Shown in pieces: positions 1-6,858 of a stretch of DNA of 9,769 bases. Source of the DNA: Pseudomonadota bacterium (GTDB lineage: Bacteria > Pseudomonadota > Gammaproteobacteria > Xanthomonadales > Xanthomonadaceae); contig JAEWLO010000536.1 of assembly GCA_023457475.1 (NCBI GenBank), forward strand, positions 1 to 9,769, written 5' to 3'. The notes beneath the pieces were generated by a model. The model had not been told where the DNA came from. It searched no databases and worked only from the letters and a program-made list of their open reading frames with translations. The number at the start of each line of letters is the position of its first letter. The stretch's first letter is position 1. Position numbers and translations under genes: made by a program.

Positions 1-382
1 TATCGCCAACCGCCTGCTGCGGCGCGTGCGCGACTACGCCCAGGTCAAGGCCGGGGGGCATATCGACCAGACCGTGGCCCAGGCCGCCATGCAGATGCTG
101 AAAGTCGACCCGGAAGGCTTCGACGACCTCGACCGGCGCATGCTCAAGACCCTGATCGACTACTTCGACGGCGGCCCGGTGGGTGTGGAGTCGATGGCCG
201 CGGCCCTGTCCGAGGAGCGCGGCACGCTGGAAGACGTGGTCGAACCCTACCTGATCCAGCAGGGCTTCCTGGTGCGTACCGCGCGCGGCCGCATGGCCAC
301 GCACAAGGCGTACCGCCACATGGGCCTGAAGCCCAAGAACCCGCCCGCCGACCTGTTCGCGGAGGTTCCCGATGCCGGCTGA
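1..382 (+). CDS. ruvB: Holliday junction branch-migration ATPase RuvB, C-terminal part (5' truncated by window edge)
   Basis: RuvB is the hexameric AAA+ motor that, with RuvA, drives branch migration of Holliday junctions in the cytoplasm. Only about the last 126 residues are present, reading from base 2; the family is usually about 340 residues, so the Walker motifs lie upstream. The first visible residues, IANRLLRRVRDYAQV, are the helix just after the sensor-2 arginine of RuvB. The remainder is the winged-helix DNA-binding domain, with the family-typical ending QGFLVRTARGRMAT followed by a short tail. The stop codon at 380-382 lies inside the start of ybgC (11-nt overlap), so the ruv genes and the Tol-Pal cluster are probably co-transcribed. 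No sign of decay is visible. Identification is secure from the conserved C-terminal signature and the ruvB-ybgC-tolQ order. Confidence 0.97.
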   Translation, partial: IANRLLRRVRDYAQVKAGGHIDQTVAQAAMQMLKVDPEGFDDLDRRMLKTLIDYFDGGPVGVESMAAALSEERGTLEDVVEPYLIQQGFLVRTARGRMATHKAYRHMGLKPKNPPADLFAEVPDAG

Positions 383-815
383 GATGACGGTTGATCCCCG
401 GTTCAGTTGGCCGACACGCATTTATTGGGAAGATACCGACGCAGGTGGCGTGGTCTACCACGCGCGCTATGTGGCCTTCATGGAGCGGGCGCGTACGGAA
501 TGGATGCGGGCGCTGGGCTTCGGCCAGGAGCGCACGCGCATCGAGCACGGGCTGGTCTTCGCCGTACGCTCGATGAGCATGGACTTCCTGAAGCCGGCGC
601 GTCTGGACGATGCGCTGGCGGTGAGTGCCCGGCTGGTGCAGTGCAAGCGCGCCAGCATGGTGTTCAGCCAGGCGGTGTGTCGCGGCGAGGAAACGCTGCT
701 GACCGCGCAGGTGAAGATCGCGGCATTGGATGCCTCCACATTCAAACCACGCGGCATGGATGATGTTCTGCATGCCGCGTTGAAACCCTTCGAATTTCCA
801 GAATCCGCACACTGA
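372..815 (+). CDS. ybgC: Tol-Pal system-associated acyl-CoA thioesterase YbgC
   Basis: A 147-residue hotdog-fold (4HBT family) thioesterase; family members hydrolyse short-chain or other acyl-CoA esters in the cytoplasm and are encoded beside tol-pal genes. The diagnostic block YWEDTDAGGVVYHARYVAF lies at residues 18-36. Asp23 matches the catalytic Asp of characterised YbgC proteins, and the rest aligns over the full usual length (about 130-150). The start at 372 is preferred because a GGAGG at 361-365 sits 6 nt upstream; the next in-frame ATG, at 384, would move the start away from that site. The start overlaps the ruvB end by 11 nt, which suggests termination-reinitiation coupling. The stop codon (813-815) overlaps the Shine-Dalgarno of tolQ. 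The in vivo substrate cannot be read from the sequence. Confidence 0.96.
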   Translation: MPAEMTVDPRFSWPTRIYWEDTDAGGVVYHARYVAFMERARTEWMRALGFGQERTRIEHGLVFAVRSMSMDFLKPARLDDALAVSARLVQCKRASMVFSQAVCRGEETLLTAQVKIAALDASTFKPRGMDDVLHAALKPFEFPESAH

Positions 816-825
816 GGAACAACGG

Positions 826-1605
826 ATGATCGCAATGCTCCTGGCCCTGCAGGCCACGGTGGTCGAGGCGCTGCCGCAGGAAGTCACCAGCGCCGCGTCG
901 CAGACTGTCGCGCAAGCCACGCACGGCGGTGGCATCAATTACCTGGACCTGATGATCAAGGCCAGCCTGCCGGTGAAGATCATCGTGCTGCTGCTGCTGG
1001 CCGGTTCGTTCATCAGCTGGGTGATCATCTTCCGCAAGGCGCGTGTGTTCAGCGCCGCCAACCGCGAGGCCGACGAGTTCGAAAGCCGCTTCTGGTCCGG
1101 TGCGGACCTGGGCAAGCTGTACTCGGCCGCCACCGACCGCAACCGCAAGGTGGGTGGCCTGGAGGCGATCTTCGAGGCAGGTTTCCGCGAGTACACCCGT
1201 CTGCGCGACAAGCGCCGGCTGGACGGTCGCGCCCAGCTGGAAGGCGCGCAGCGCGCCATGCGTACCACCTACACCCGCGAGGTGGACCAGCTCGAGCGCA
1301 ATCTGGAGCTGCTGGCCAACATCGGTTCCACCGCACCGTACATCGGCCTGGTGGGTACCGTGTTCGGCATCATGGTGACCATGCACGACATGATCAACAG
1401 CGGCGAACAGGCGGGCATCGCCTCGGTCGCCCCGGGCATTTCCGAAGCGCTGTTCGCCACCGCCATCGGCCTGTTCGTGGCCATTCCCGCTGTGTGGGCC
1501 TACAACCGCTTCACCACCCGCGTTGAGCGCATCTCGGTCCGCTTCGAGACCTTCGCCGAGGAATTCAGCTCGATCCTGCAGCGCCAGAGCGCCAACGACG
1601 AGTAA
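826..1605 (+). CDS. tolQ: Tol-Pal motor subunit TolQ (inner membrane)
   Basis: TolQ belongs to the MotA/TolQ/ExbB family. As a pentamer it forms, with TolR, the proton channel that energises TolA. The 259 residues contain three hydrophobic segments at about 49-70, 166-190 and 207-228, with a cytoplasmic domain between the first and second. The family core GLVGTVFGIM (174-183) carries Thr178, and SEALFATAIGLF carries Thr212; these correspond to the two pore threonines known in TolQ/ExbB. About 30 residues precede the usual N-terminal helix (E. coli TolQ has 230 residues), and this extension is mildly hydrophobic at its start. The ATG at 826 follows a GAGGA (814-818) that overlaps the ybgC stop; a second ATG three codons later is possible but worse spaced. 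Twenty-three nt separate it from tolR. Confidence 0.97.
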   Translation: MIAMLLALQATVVEALPQEVTSAASQTVAQATHGGGINYLDLMIKASLPVKIIVLLLLAGSFISWVIIFRKARVFSAANREADEFESRFWSGADLGKLYSAATDRNRKVGGLEAIFEAGFREYTRLRDKRRLDGRAQLEGAQRAMRTTYTREVDQLERNLELLANIGSTAPYIGLVGTVFGIMVTMHDMINSGEQAGIASVAPGISEALFATAIGLFVAIPAVWAYNRFTTRVERISVRFETFAEEFSSILQRQSANDE

Positions 1606-1628
1606 GCGCCCAGCTCAAGGACCCTGCC

Positions 1629-2046
<418 letters not shown>

Positions 2047-2057
<11 letters not shown>

Positions 2058-3102
2058 AGCCCTGCCACCGCAGCGCCAGCCGGAAGAGCAGTGGGCACTG
2101 CCCATCGTGCTGGCCATTGCCGTGCACCTGCTGCTGGCGCTGGTCTTCATCGGGGCCTGGCTGTGGTCGCCCCAACGCACCACCGAAGCGGCTGCCGGTG
2201 ATCCCGCCATCGAGGCCAGCCTGCAGCTGAGCGCGTCCGAAGCCGCCGCCGCCCGCCAGGCGCTGCGGGCTTCGGAGAAGCTGCCAGACCTGCCCGAACC
2301 GGTGGAGCAGCCCGCGCCGGTGGAAGAAGACACCGTGCCGCCGCCGCAGCCGCTGCCCGAGCCGCGTCCGCAGGATGCGCTGAGCCCGCAGCAGCAGCAG
2401 GCGCAGGAGCGCGTCGCACAGCCAGACACGGTCGACCAGGCCGAGGTCAGCGCCATGGCGATCTCCGCCGAGAAGGCCAAGCAGGAACAGGAAGCCAAGC
2501 GTCGCCAGGAACAGATCGACCTGACGGAGCGCGAACGCCAGAAGGAGGCCGAGCAGAAGGCCCGCCTGGCCAAGCAGCAGGAAGCGGACCAGAAGAAGAA
2601 GCTGGCCGAGCAGGAACAACAGGCCAACGACGCGAAAGCGGCGGAAACAGCAAAGAAGCTGGCCGAGATCCGCGCGAAGCGTGCGCAGGCCGAGAACGAA
2701 GCCAAGCGCGCAGAGCAGAAGCTGCGTGAGCTGGCTGCTGCGCGTGCAGCCGCCGGAGCCGCGCCGAGTGGGTCCACCGGAGCCGCGCAGCCTGCCGCCG
2801 GTGGTGGCGGCACCAGCGACGACCTTTCGGCCAAGTACGCTGCGGCCATCCAGCAGAAGGTGCTGGGCCAGTGGCAGCGGCCGGACTCGGTTCCGATCGG
2901 GCAGAAGTGCCAGATTGCCATCACCCAGATTCCGGGGGGGCAGGTGATCCAGGCCAAGGTCGGCGCCAACTGCCCGTACGACGAGGCCGGCAAACGCTCC
3001 ATCGAGGCCGCCGTCCTCAACGCGCAGCCCTTGCCCTACCGGGGGTTTGAGACGGTGTTCGCGCGTACCATCAACTTCACCTTTACCGCCCAGGATCGGT
3101 GA
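2047..3102 (+). CDS. tolA: Cell-envelope linker protein TolA
   Basis: TolA is anchored in the inner membrane by TolQR and reaches across the periplasm to TolB/Pal. Of its 351 residues (E. coli has 421), domain I has a membrane helix at about 18-39. A Pro/Gln-rich stretch (about 80-125) follows, then a long Lys/Glu/Ala/Gln-rich helical or coiled-coil domain II (about 133-235), a Gly/Ala/Ser hinge (236-257) and globular domain III (258-350). Domain III contains Cys288 and Cys309, positioned like the disulphide pair known in TolA C-terminal domains. Domain II includes an in-frame 15-nt direct repeat (2596-2610 and 2653-2667, encoding KKLAE), a small sign of repeat-driven growth. The start overlaps tolR by 11 nt; the only purine-rich site, GAGAAGGTGGG at 2025-2035, is rather distant, which agrees with coupled initiation. 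Confidence 0.95.
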
Positions 3103-3108
3103 CAGGGA

Positions 3109-3138
3109 GGGGATACGATCCCGAGCGGTCGTATTCCC
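3109..3138 (+). promoter_or_regulatory. Hairpin in the tolA-tolB gap
   Basis: GGGGATACGA (3109-3118) can pair with TCGTATTCCC (3129-3138) over 10 bp with one G-U pair, leaving a 10-nt loop. It starts 7 nt after the tolA stop. A perfect 10-bp palindrome, CCGTTAACGG (3137-3146), abuts it. There is no T-run, so it is not a standard Rho-independent terminator; it may be an attenuator, an RNA-stability or processing element, or an operator. The pairing is seen; the role is not known. Confidence 0.45.
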
Positions 3139-3200
3139 GTTAACGGAATGTGATTTCCCGGCCCGTGACTACTCGGAATTCACACCCGGTTGGTTCATGA

Positions 3201-3230
3201 TTGCGAAACGGTTCACCCCCCTGCTGTTAT
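3201..3230 (+). promoter_or_regulatory. Possible internal promoter for tolB-pal-cpoB
   Basis: TTGCGA (3201-3206) and TGTTAT (3225-3230) are spaced by 18 nt, and a TG one base before the -10 box (TGCTGTTAT) gives an extended -10. A start near 3237 would leave a leader of about 26 nt before the tolB ATG at 3263. E. coli is known to have a separate promoter before tolB, which makes this plausible, but the match is imperfect. Confidence 0.3.
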
Positions 3231-3262
3231 CCCTCGTATTTGGTTTTCCTACTGAGCGCTCC

Positions 3263-4582
3263 ATGAAGAAGATGCCTCGCTGGTTCGCCGTGTTCGCGGC
3301 TTTGTTGCTGCCTTTCGCTGCCGTCGCGCAGCAGAGGGGCCTGGATATCGACATCATCGGCGGTAATGCGTCGGCCCTGCCGATCACCGTCGTGCCCATG
3401 CCCTACCAGGGTTCGGCCGCCGCGCCGGAGACCGATGTGGCCGCCGTGGTCCGCGCCGATCTGGAGCGCTCCGGCCAGTTCCGCAACCTGCCGGTCGAAC
3501 AGATTCTTGAAAAGCCAACCCGCGGCGGCGAGATCAATTTCGCCACCTGGCGCGCGCTGAAGCAGAACTACATCGTGGTTGGCCGGGTGCTCGACGCCGG
3601 GGCCGGTGCGTACCGCGTGGAGTACGAGCTGTACGACGTGCCCAAGGGTGAGCGCCTGCTCGGCCTGGCCATGACCGCCCGGGCCACCGCCATGCGCGAC
3701 GTGGCCCACCAGATGGCCGATGCCATCTACGAGAAGATCACCGGCGTGCGCGGTGCCTTCTGGACCCGCATCGCCTACGTGACCGCCAGCGGCAAGGGCG
3801 CGGCCATGCGCTACGCACTGATGGTGGCCGACTCGGATGGCTACAACCCGCAGACCATCGTCCGCTCGGCCGAACCGCTGCTGTCGCCCTCGTGGAGCCC
3901 GGACGGCAACCGCCTGGCCTACGTCAGCTTCGAGCGCGGCAATTCGGCGATCTACATCCAGAACATCACCACCGGAGCCCGTGAGCTGGTCACCAGCTTC
4001 CGCGGCATCAACAGCGCCCCGTCGTTCTCCCCGGACGGCCGCCGCCTGGCCCTGTCGCTGTCGCGCAGCGGCAATCCGGAAATCTATGTGATGGACCTGG
4101 GCAGCAAGCAGCTCACCCAGCTGACCAACCACTTCGCCATCGACACCGAGCCGACCTGGGCCGCCGATGGCTCCAGCGTCTACTTCACCTCCGACCGCGG
4201 TGGACGCCCGCAGATCTACCAGGTGCCCGCCACCGGGGGCAGCGCCTCGCGCGTGACCTTCCAGGGCAACTACAACGCCACCCCGAGCATGTCCTACGAC
4301 GGCAAGAAGCTGGTCGTGGCGCAGGGCAGCGGCAATACCTACAAGATCGCGATGATGGACAGCAGCCTGGGCTCCCCGCGCTGGAGCACCCTGTCCGTCG
4401 GCTCGCTCGACGAATCGCCGAGCTTCGCGCCCAACGCGAGCATGGTGTTGTATGCCGCCCGTGAGGGTGGACGTGGCGTGTTGTACGCCGTATCGGCTGA
4501 CGGGCGGGTGCGCCAGCGGCTGGTACTGGCGGACGGTGATGTCCGCGAGCCTTCTTGGTCGCCGTACCGTACAAAGCGCTAA
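3263..4582 (+). CDS. tolB: Periplasmic beta-propeller protein TolB
   Basis: TolB is a periplasmic protein that binds Pal and TolA alternately, releasing Pal from or allowing it onto peptidoglycan during outer-membrane constriction. From the chosen ATG it is 439 residues, the normal size. The start MKKMPRW begins a clear signal peptide (hydrophobic to about residue 18) with probable cleavage after AVA before QQRGLDIDIIGG. The N-terminal alpha/beta domain carries NASALPITVVPMPYQG, and the C-terminal six-bladed propeller shows repeated blade motifs of the SPDG type: SPSWSPDGNRLAYVSF, APSFSPDGRRLALSLS, EPTWAADGSSVYFTSDRGG and PSMSYDGKKLVVAQGSGNT. The reading frame is open far upstream (from 3047, inside tolA), and an in-frame ATG at 3197 would add 22 residues. 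I chose 3263 because it gives a standard signal peptide at the mature-protein junction. The Shine-Dalgarno is weak. Confidence 0.95.
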   Translation: MKKMPRWFAVFAALLLPFAAVAQQRGLDIDIIGGNASALPITVVPMPYQGSAAAPETDVAAVVRADLERSGQFRNLPVEQILEKPTRGGEINFATWRALKQNYIVVGRVLDAGAGAYRVEYELYDVPKGERLLGLAMTARATAMRDVAHQMADAIYEKITGVRGAFWTRIAYVTASGKGAAMRYALMVADSDGYNPQTIVRSAEPLLSPSWSPDGNRLAYVSFERGNSAIYIQNITTGARELVTSFRGINSAPSFSPDGRRLALSLSRSGNPEIYVMDLGSKQLTQLTNHFAIDTEPTWAADGSSVYFTSDRGGRPQIYQVPATGGSASRVTFQGNYNATPSMSYDGKKLVVAQGSGNTYKIAMMDSSLGSPRWSTLSVGSLDESPSFAPNASMVLYAAREGGRGVLYAVSADGRVRQRLVLADGDVREPSWSPYRTKR

Positions 4583-4648
4583 CAGAGTGTTAAGATTCGC
4601 CCGTATTCATCCCTCATCCGGCTTTAGGAGCCTCAAAAAGGTATCGCA

Positions 4649-5164
4649 ATGAACAAGACTTCCCGCGTTCTGCTTGTCTCCCTGTTGTCTGTGGCCGTCC
4701 TGGCCGGCTGCTCCAAGAAGGTGAAGGAAGAGGCTCCGGCCCCGGTCGACACCGGCACCAGCACCCAGCCGACCGGTCCGTCGACCTCCGGCCTGTTCGG
4801 CCCGGGCGACCTGGACACCAACCCGTGCCTGCGTCAGCGCGTCGTCCAGTTCGACTTCGACCAGGACGCGATCCGTCCGGAGTTCCAGGAGCTGATGGCC
4901 TGCCACGCCAAGTACCTGCGTGACCGTCCGTCCTCGCGCATGACCCTGCAGGGTCACACCGACGAGCGCGGCTCGCGCGCCTACAACCAGGCTCTGGGTG
5001 AGCGTCGTGGCAACGCCGTCAACTCGGCGCTGCAGGCCAACGGTGGTTCGGCTTCGCAGATCACCGTCGTGTCCTACGGTGAAGAGCGTCCGGTCTGCAC
5101 CGAGTCGACCGAGTCGTGCTGGGCGCAGAACCGTCGCGTCGAAATCGTCTACACCGCGCAGTAA
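4649..5164 (+). CDS. pal: Peptidoglycan-associated outer-membrane lipoprotein Pal
   Basis: Pal anchors the outer membrane to peptidoglycan and is the outer-membrane end of the Tol machine. The 171 residues begin with a lipoprotein signal peptide; the lipobox LAGC places lipidated Cys21, followed by Ser22, which is compatible with outer-membrane sorting (no Asp at +2). A flexible Pro/Thr/Ser linker (about 25-58) leads to the OmpA-like domain, with FDFDQDAIRPEF (68-79), GHTDERGSRAYNQALGERR (102-120) and a C-terminal WAQNRRVEIVY. Asp105 and Arg120 lie where the family binds diaminopimelate. Besides Cys21 there are four cysteines (60, 85, 150, 157). The site AAAAAGG (4635-4641) is 7 nt from the ATG. 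The 66-nt gap after tolB has no clear terminator; a weak TAAGAT at 4591-4596 might be a -10 box. cpoB follows after 3 nt. Confidence 0.97.
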   Translation: MNKTSRVLLVSLLSVAVLAGCSKKVKEEAPAPVDTGTSTQPTGPSTSGLFGPGDLDTNPCLRQRVVQFDFDQDAIRPEFQELMACHAKYLRDRPSSRMTLQGHTDERGSRAYNQALGERRGNAVNSALQANGGSASQITVVSYGEERPVCTESTESCWAQNRRVEIVYTAQ

Positions 5165-5167
5165 TCC

Positions 5168-5986
5168 ATGCGCATCGGCATCAACCTGATGCTGGTCGTA
5201 GCGGCAGCCCTCGTGGCTGCCGCTCCGGCGCAGGCCCAGCGGCAGAGCCTGTCCGACCGCGTAGGCGCGCTCGAGCAGCAGATGTACAACAACACGTCCA
5301 ACCAGGACCAGCTGAACCAGCTGAACGCCCTGCGTCAGCAGCTCACCCAGCTGCAGGCCACGGTCGAACAGCTGCAGCATGAAAATGCCCAGCTGAAGCA
5401 GACCGGCCAGGACCAGTATCTGGACCTCGACGGCCGCCTGAACCGCCTGGAAGGTGGCGCTGCTCCGGCACTCCCGGCCGCTCCGGCCCCGAATGCCCCC
5501 GCCGCCCCCAAGCCCGCCGCCCCCAACCCTGCAGCGGCCGCCACCGAGCGGCCCCCGTCCGTGCACGGCGATGCCGGCAGCCTGGCGGCCAACGGCGACG
5601 AGCGAACCACGTACAACGTGGCGTTCGACTCGCTCAAGGCCGGCAAGTACGAGGACTCGGCCCAGCTGTTCCTGAGCTTCCTTGAGCTGTACCCCAACGG
5701 CGTCTACACCCCCAATGCGCTGTACTGGCTGGGTGAGAGCTACTACGCCCTCCGTAATTTCCCGCAGGCGGAGGCGCAGTTCCGCGACCTCATCGCCCGC
5801 TACCCGACCCACGACAAGGCAGCGGGCGGTCTGTTGAAGATCGGCCTGTCGCAGTACGGCGAAGGCAAGGTCGACCAGGCCCAGGCCACCCTGGAACAGG
5901 TCGTCAGCACCTATCCCGGTTCCGACGCCGCGCGTACCGCGCAGGACCGCCTGCAGTCGATCCGCCTCGGCCAGCAGATTCGCTGA
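5168..5986 (+). CDS. cpoB: Cell division coordinator CpoB (YbgF), Tol-Pal system TPR protein
   Basis: CpoB is a periplasmic protein which in E. coli links Tol-Pal activity to septal peptidoglycan synthesis by PBP1B. The 272 residues show a signal peptide with probable cleavage after AQA (residue 23), a heptad- and Gln/Leu-rich coiled coil for trimerisation (about 27-95), a Pro/Ala linker (about 97-131) and a C-terminal TPR block (about 145-268). The TPR block has typical repeat helices such as YNVAFDSLKAGKYEDSAQLF and NALYWLGESYYALRNFPQAE. The ATG lies 3 nt after the pal stop, and no strong Shine-Dalgarno is visible, so translation is probably coupled to pal. The codons of the signal-peptide core form a perfect 10-bp inverted repeat preceded by GTAG (see separate entry). 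Length and domain order are standard for the family. Confidence 0.95.
   Translation: MRIGINLMLVVAAALVAAAPAQAQRQSLSDRVGALEQQMYNNTSNQDQLNQLNALRQQLTQLQATVEQLQHENAQLKQTGQDQYLDLDGRLNRLEGGAAPALPAAPAPNAPAAPKPAAPNPAAAATERPPSVHGDAGSLAANGDERTTYNVAFDSLKAGKYEDSAQLFLSFLELYPNGVYTPNALYWLGESYYALRNFPQAEAQFRDLIARYPTHDKAAGGLLKIGLSQYGEGKVDQAQATLEQVVSTYPGSDAARTAQDRLQSIRLGQQIR
5198..5224 (+). repeat. GTAG-headed perfect inverted repeat inside the cpoB signal-peptide codons
   Basis: AGCGGCAGCC (5200-5209) and GGCTGCCGCT (5215-5224) are perfect reverse complements with a 5-nt loop CTCGT. The tetramer GTAG occupies 5198-5201, directly before CGGCAGCC...GGCTGCCG. GTAG plus that stem-loop is 25 nt long, the size and layout of SMAG REP elements. 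It encodes Val/Ala/Leu residues of the signal-peptide core, so chance pairing of alanine codons is a serious alternative. Confidence 0.35.
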
Positions 5987-5994
5987 GGCCCCAC

Positions 5995-6014
5995 CCGGCC
6001 GAGGCCGGTATAAT
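5995..6014 (+). promoter_or_regulatory. Likely -10 box for queE with abutting GC palindrome
   Basis: TATAAT at 6009-6014 is a perfect sigma-70 -10 box in a GC-rich setting. The sequence just before it, CCGGCCGAGGCCGG (5995-6008), is an inverted repeat that can fold as CCGGC/GCCGG with a CGAG loop. No good -35 hexamer is visible at 16-18 nt. Transcription would begin near 6021, giving a queE leader of about 65 nt. The palindrome could be an operator or the trailing hairpin of the tol-pal mRNA; it lacks a T-run. Confidence 0.45.
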
Positions 6015-6031
6015 CATCGCCCTGAACTCTT

Positions 6032-6054
6032 GTAGAGCCACGCCCTGCGTGGCT
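6032..6054 (+). repeat. SMAG-type (GTAG) REP element
   Basis: GTAG (6032-6035) is followed by AGCCACGC (6036-6043), loop CCT and GCGTGGCT (6047-6054), a perfect 8-bp stem. The 23-nt size and GTAG at the 5' foot of the stem are the defining features of SMAG palindromes, which are highly repeated in Stenotrophomonas maltophilia and thought to be mobilised by REP-associated (RAYT) transposases. Here it is a single monomer in the cpoB-queE gap, 32 nt before the queE start, so it is probably transcribed in the queE leader. Confidence 0.75.
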
Positions 6055-6086
6055 GCCTTCGTTTCCGCATTCGTAAGCTCATCGCC

Positions 6087-6785
6087 ATGACCACCCCCCT
6101 GTCCGCCGCCGCCGCGCTCCCCAGCGAGATCGTGCAGTCGCCCTTGCCCCGGTTGAAGATCACCGAGATCTTCACCTCCCTGCAGGGCGAAGCCGATACC
6201 GCCGGCTGGCCGACCGTGTTTGTGCGCCTGACCGGCTGCCCGCTGCGCTGCACCTACTGCGACACCGCCTACGCCTTCCATGGCGGCACCTGGTGGGACA
6301 TCGACGCGATCGTGGCCGAGGTGCTGGCGCAGGGCGTGCACCATGTCTGCGTGACCGGCGGCGAACCGCTGGCGCAGAAGCGCTGCCTGGTGCTGCTGGA
6401 GAAGCTGTGCGACGCCGGTCTGGATGTCTCGCTGGAAACCTCCGGTGCGCTGGATGTCAGCGGCGTGGACCCGCGCGTCTCGCGTGTGGTGGACCTCAAG
6501 ACGCCGGGCTCCGGTGAGATGGCACGCAACCGTCTCGAGAACCTGCCGCTGCTGACCCGCCGCGACCAGATCAAGTTCGTGCTGTGCAGCCGCGAGGACT
6601 ACGACTGGGCCAGGAGCATGGTGCTCGAGCACGCCTTGAACGCACGCAGCATGGTGTTGTTCTCGCCCAGCAAGGGCCAGGTGAGCCCGCGCGAGCTCGC
6701 CGACTGGATCGTGGAGGACCGCCTGCCGGTACGCTTCCAGATGCAGTTGCACAAACTACTGTGGGACGACGAGCCCGGCCGCTGA
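6087..6785 (+). CDS. queE: 7-carboxy-7-deazaguanine synthase QueE (radical SAM)
   Basis: QueE converts 6-carboxy-tetrahydropterin to 7-carboxy-7-deazaguanine using S-adenosylmethionine, an iron-sulphur cluster and Mg2+, in the cytoplasmic route to queuosine of tRNA. The 232-residue protein carries ITEIFTSLQGEADTAGWPTV (25-44), typical of the substrate-binding N-terminus. The radical-SAM cysteine motif CPLRCTYC has Cys51, Cys55 and Cys58 in the CX3CX2C pattern, followed by TGGEPL (90-95), ETSG (117-120) and DLKTPGSGE (136-144). The N-terminal 22 residues before LKITEIF form a low-complexity extension; no convincing later start exists. The ATG at 6087 has only a poor Shine-Dalgarno. Upstream are a TATAAT and a GTAG hairpin in the leader. 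queC, the next enzyme of the pathway, follows after 73 nt. Confidence 0.96.
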   Translation: MTTPLSAAAALPSEIVQSPLPRLKITEIFTSLQGEADTAGWPTVFVRLTGCPLRCTYCDTAYAFHGGTWWDIDAIVAEVLAQGVHHVCVTGGEPLAQKRCLVLLEKLCDAGLDVSLETSGALDVSGVDPRVSRVVDLKTPGSGEMARNRLENLPLLTRRDQIKFVLCSREDYDWARSMVLEHALNARSMVLFSPSKGQVSPRELADWIVEDRLPVRFQMQLHKLLWDDEPGR

Positions 6786-6858
6786 GGCGTTCGTCTCCCT
6801 GATCGACCCCGGCGCGGGACAGCGTGCTGGATTCCCGCAACCCACCGGATGTACCCCC

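Noticed and set aside
2596..2667. 15-nt direct repeat in tolA as a mobile or CRISPR-like repeat
   Set aside because: It is an in-frame repeat of KKLAE codons within a repetitive coiled coil, explained by the protein sequence. No CRISPR array is present anywhere in the window.
3047..3262. 72-codon upstream extension of tolB reaching into tolA
   Set aside because: It would place non-conserved residues before a standard signal peptide and overlap the tolA end; the start at 3263 gives the normal 439-residue protein.
4607..5812. 401-codon minus-strand open frame opposite pal/cpoB
   Set aside because: It mirrors coding sequence, is rich in Gly/Arg/Val/Leu, and has no recognisable domain or ribosome-binding site.
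6786..6858. Possible preQ1 riboswitch or terminator between queE and queC
   Set aside because: Only a weak 6-bp pairing GCGGGA/TCCCGC (6814-6819, 6833-6838) with a 13-nt loop is seen. There is no preQ1 aptamer-like pattern and no U-tract.
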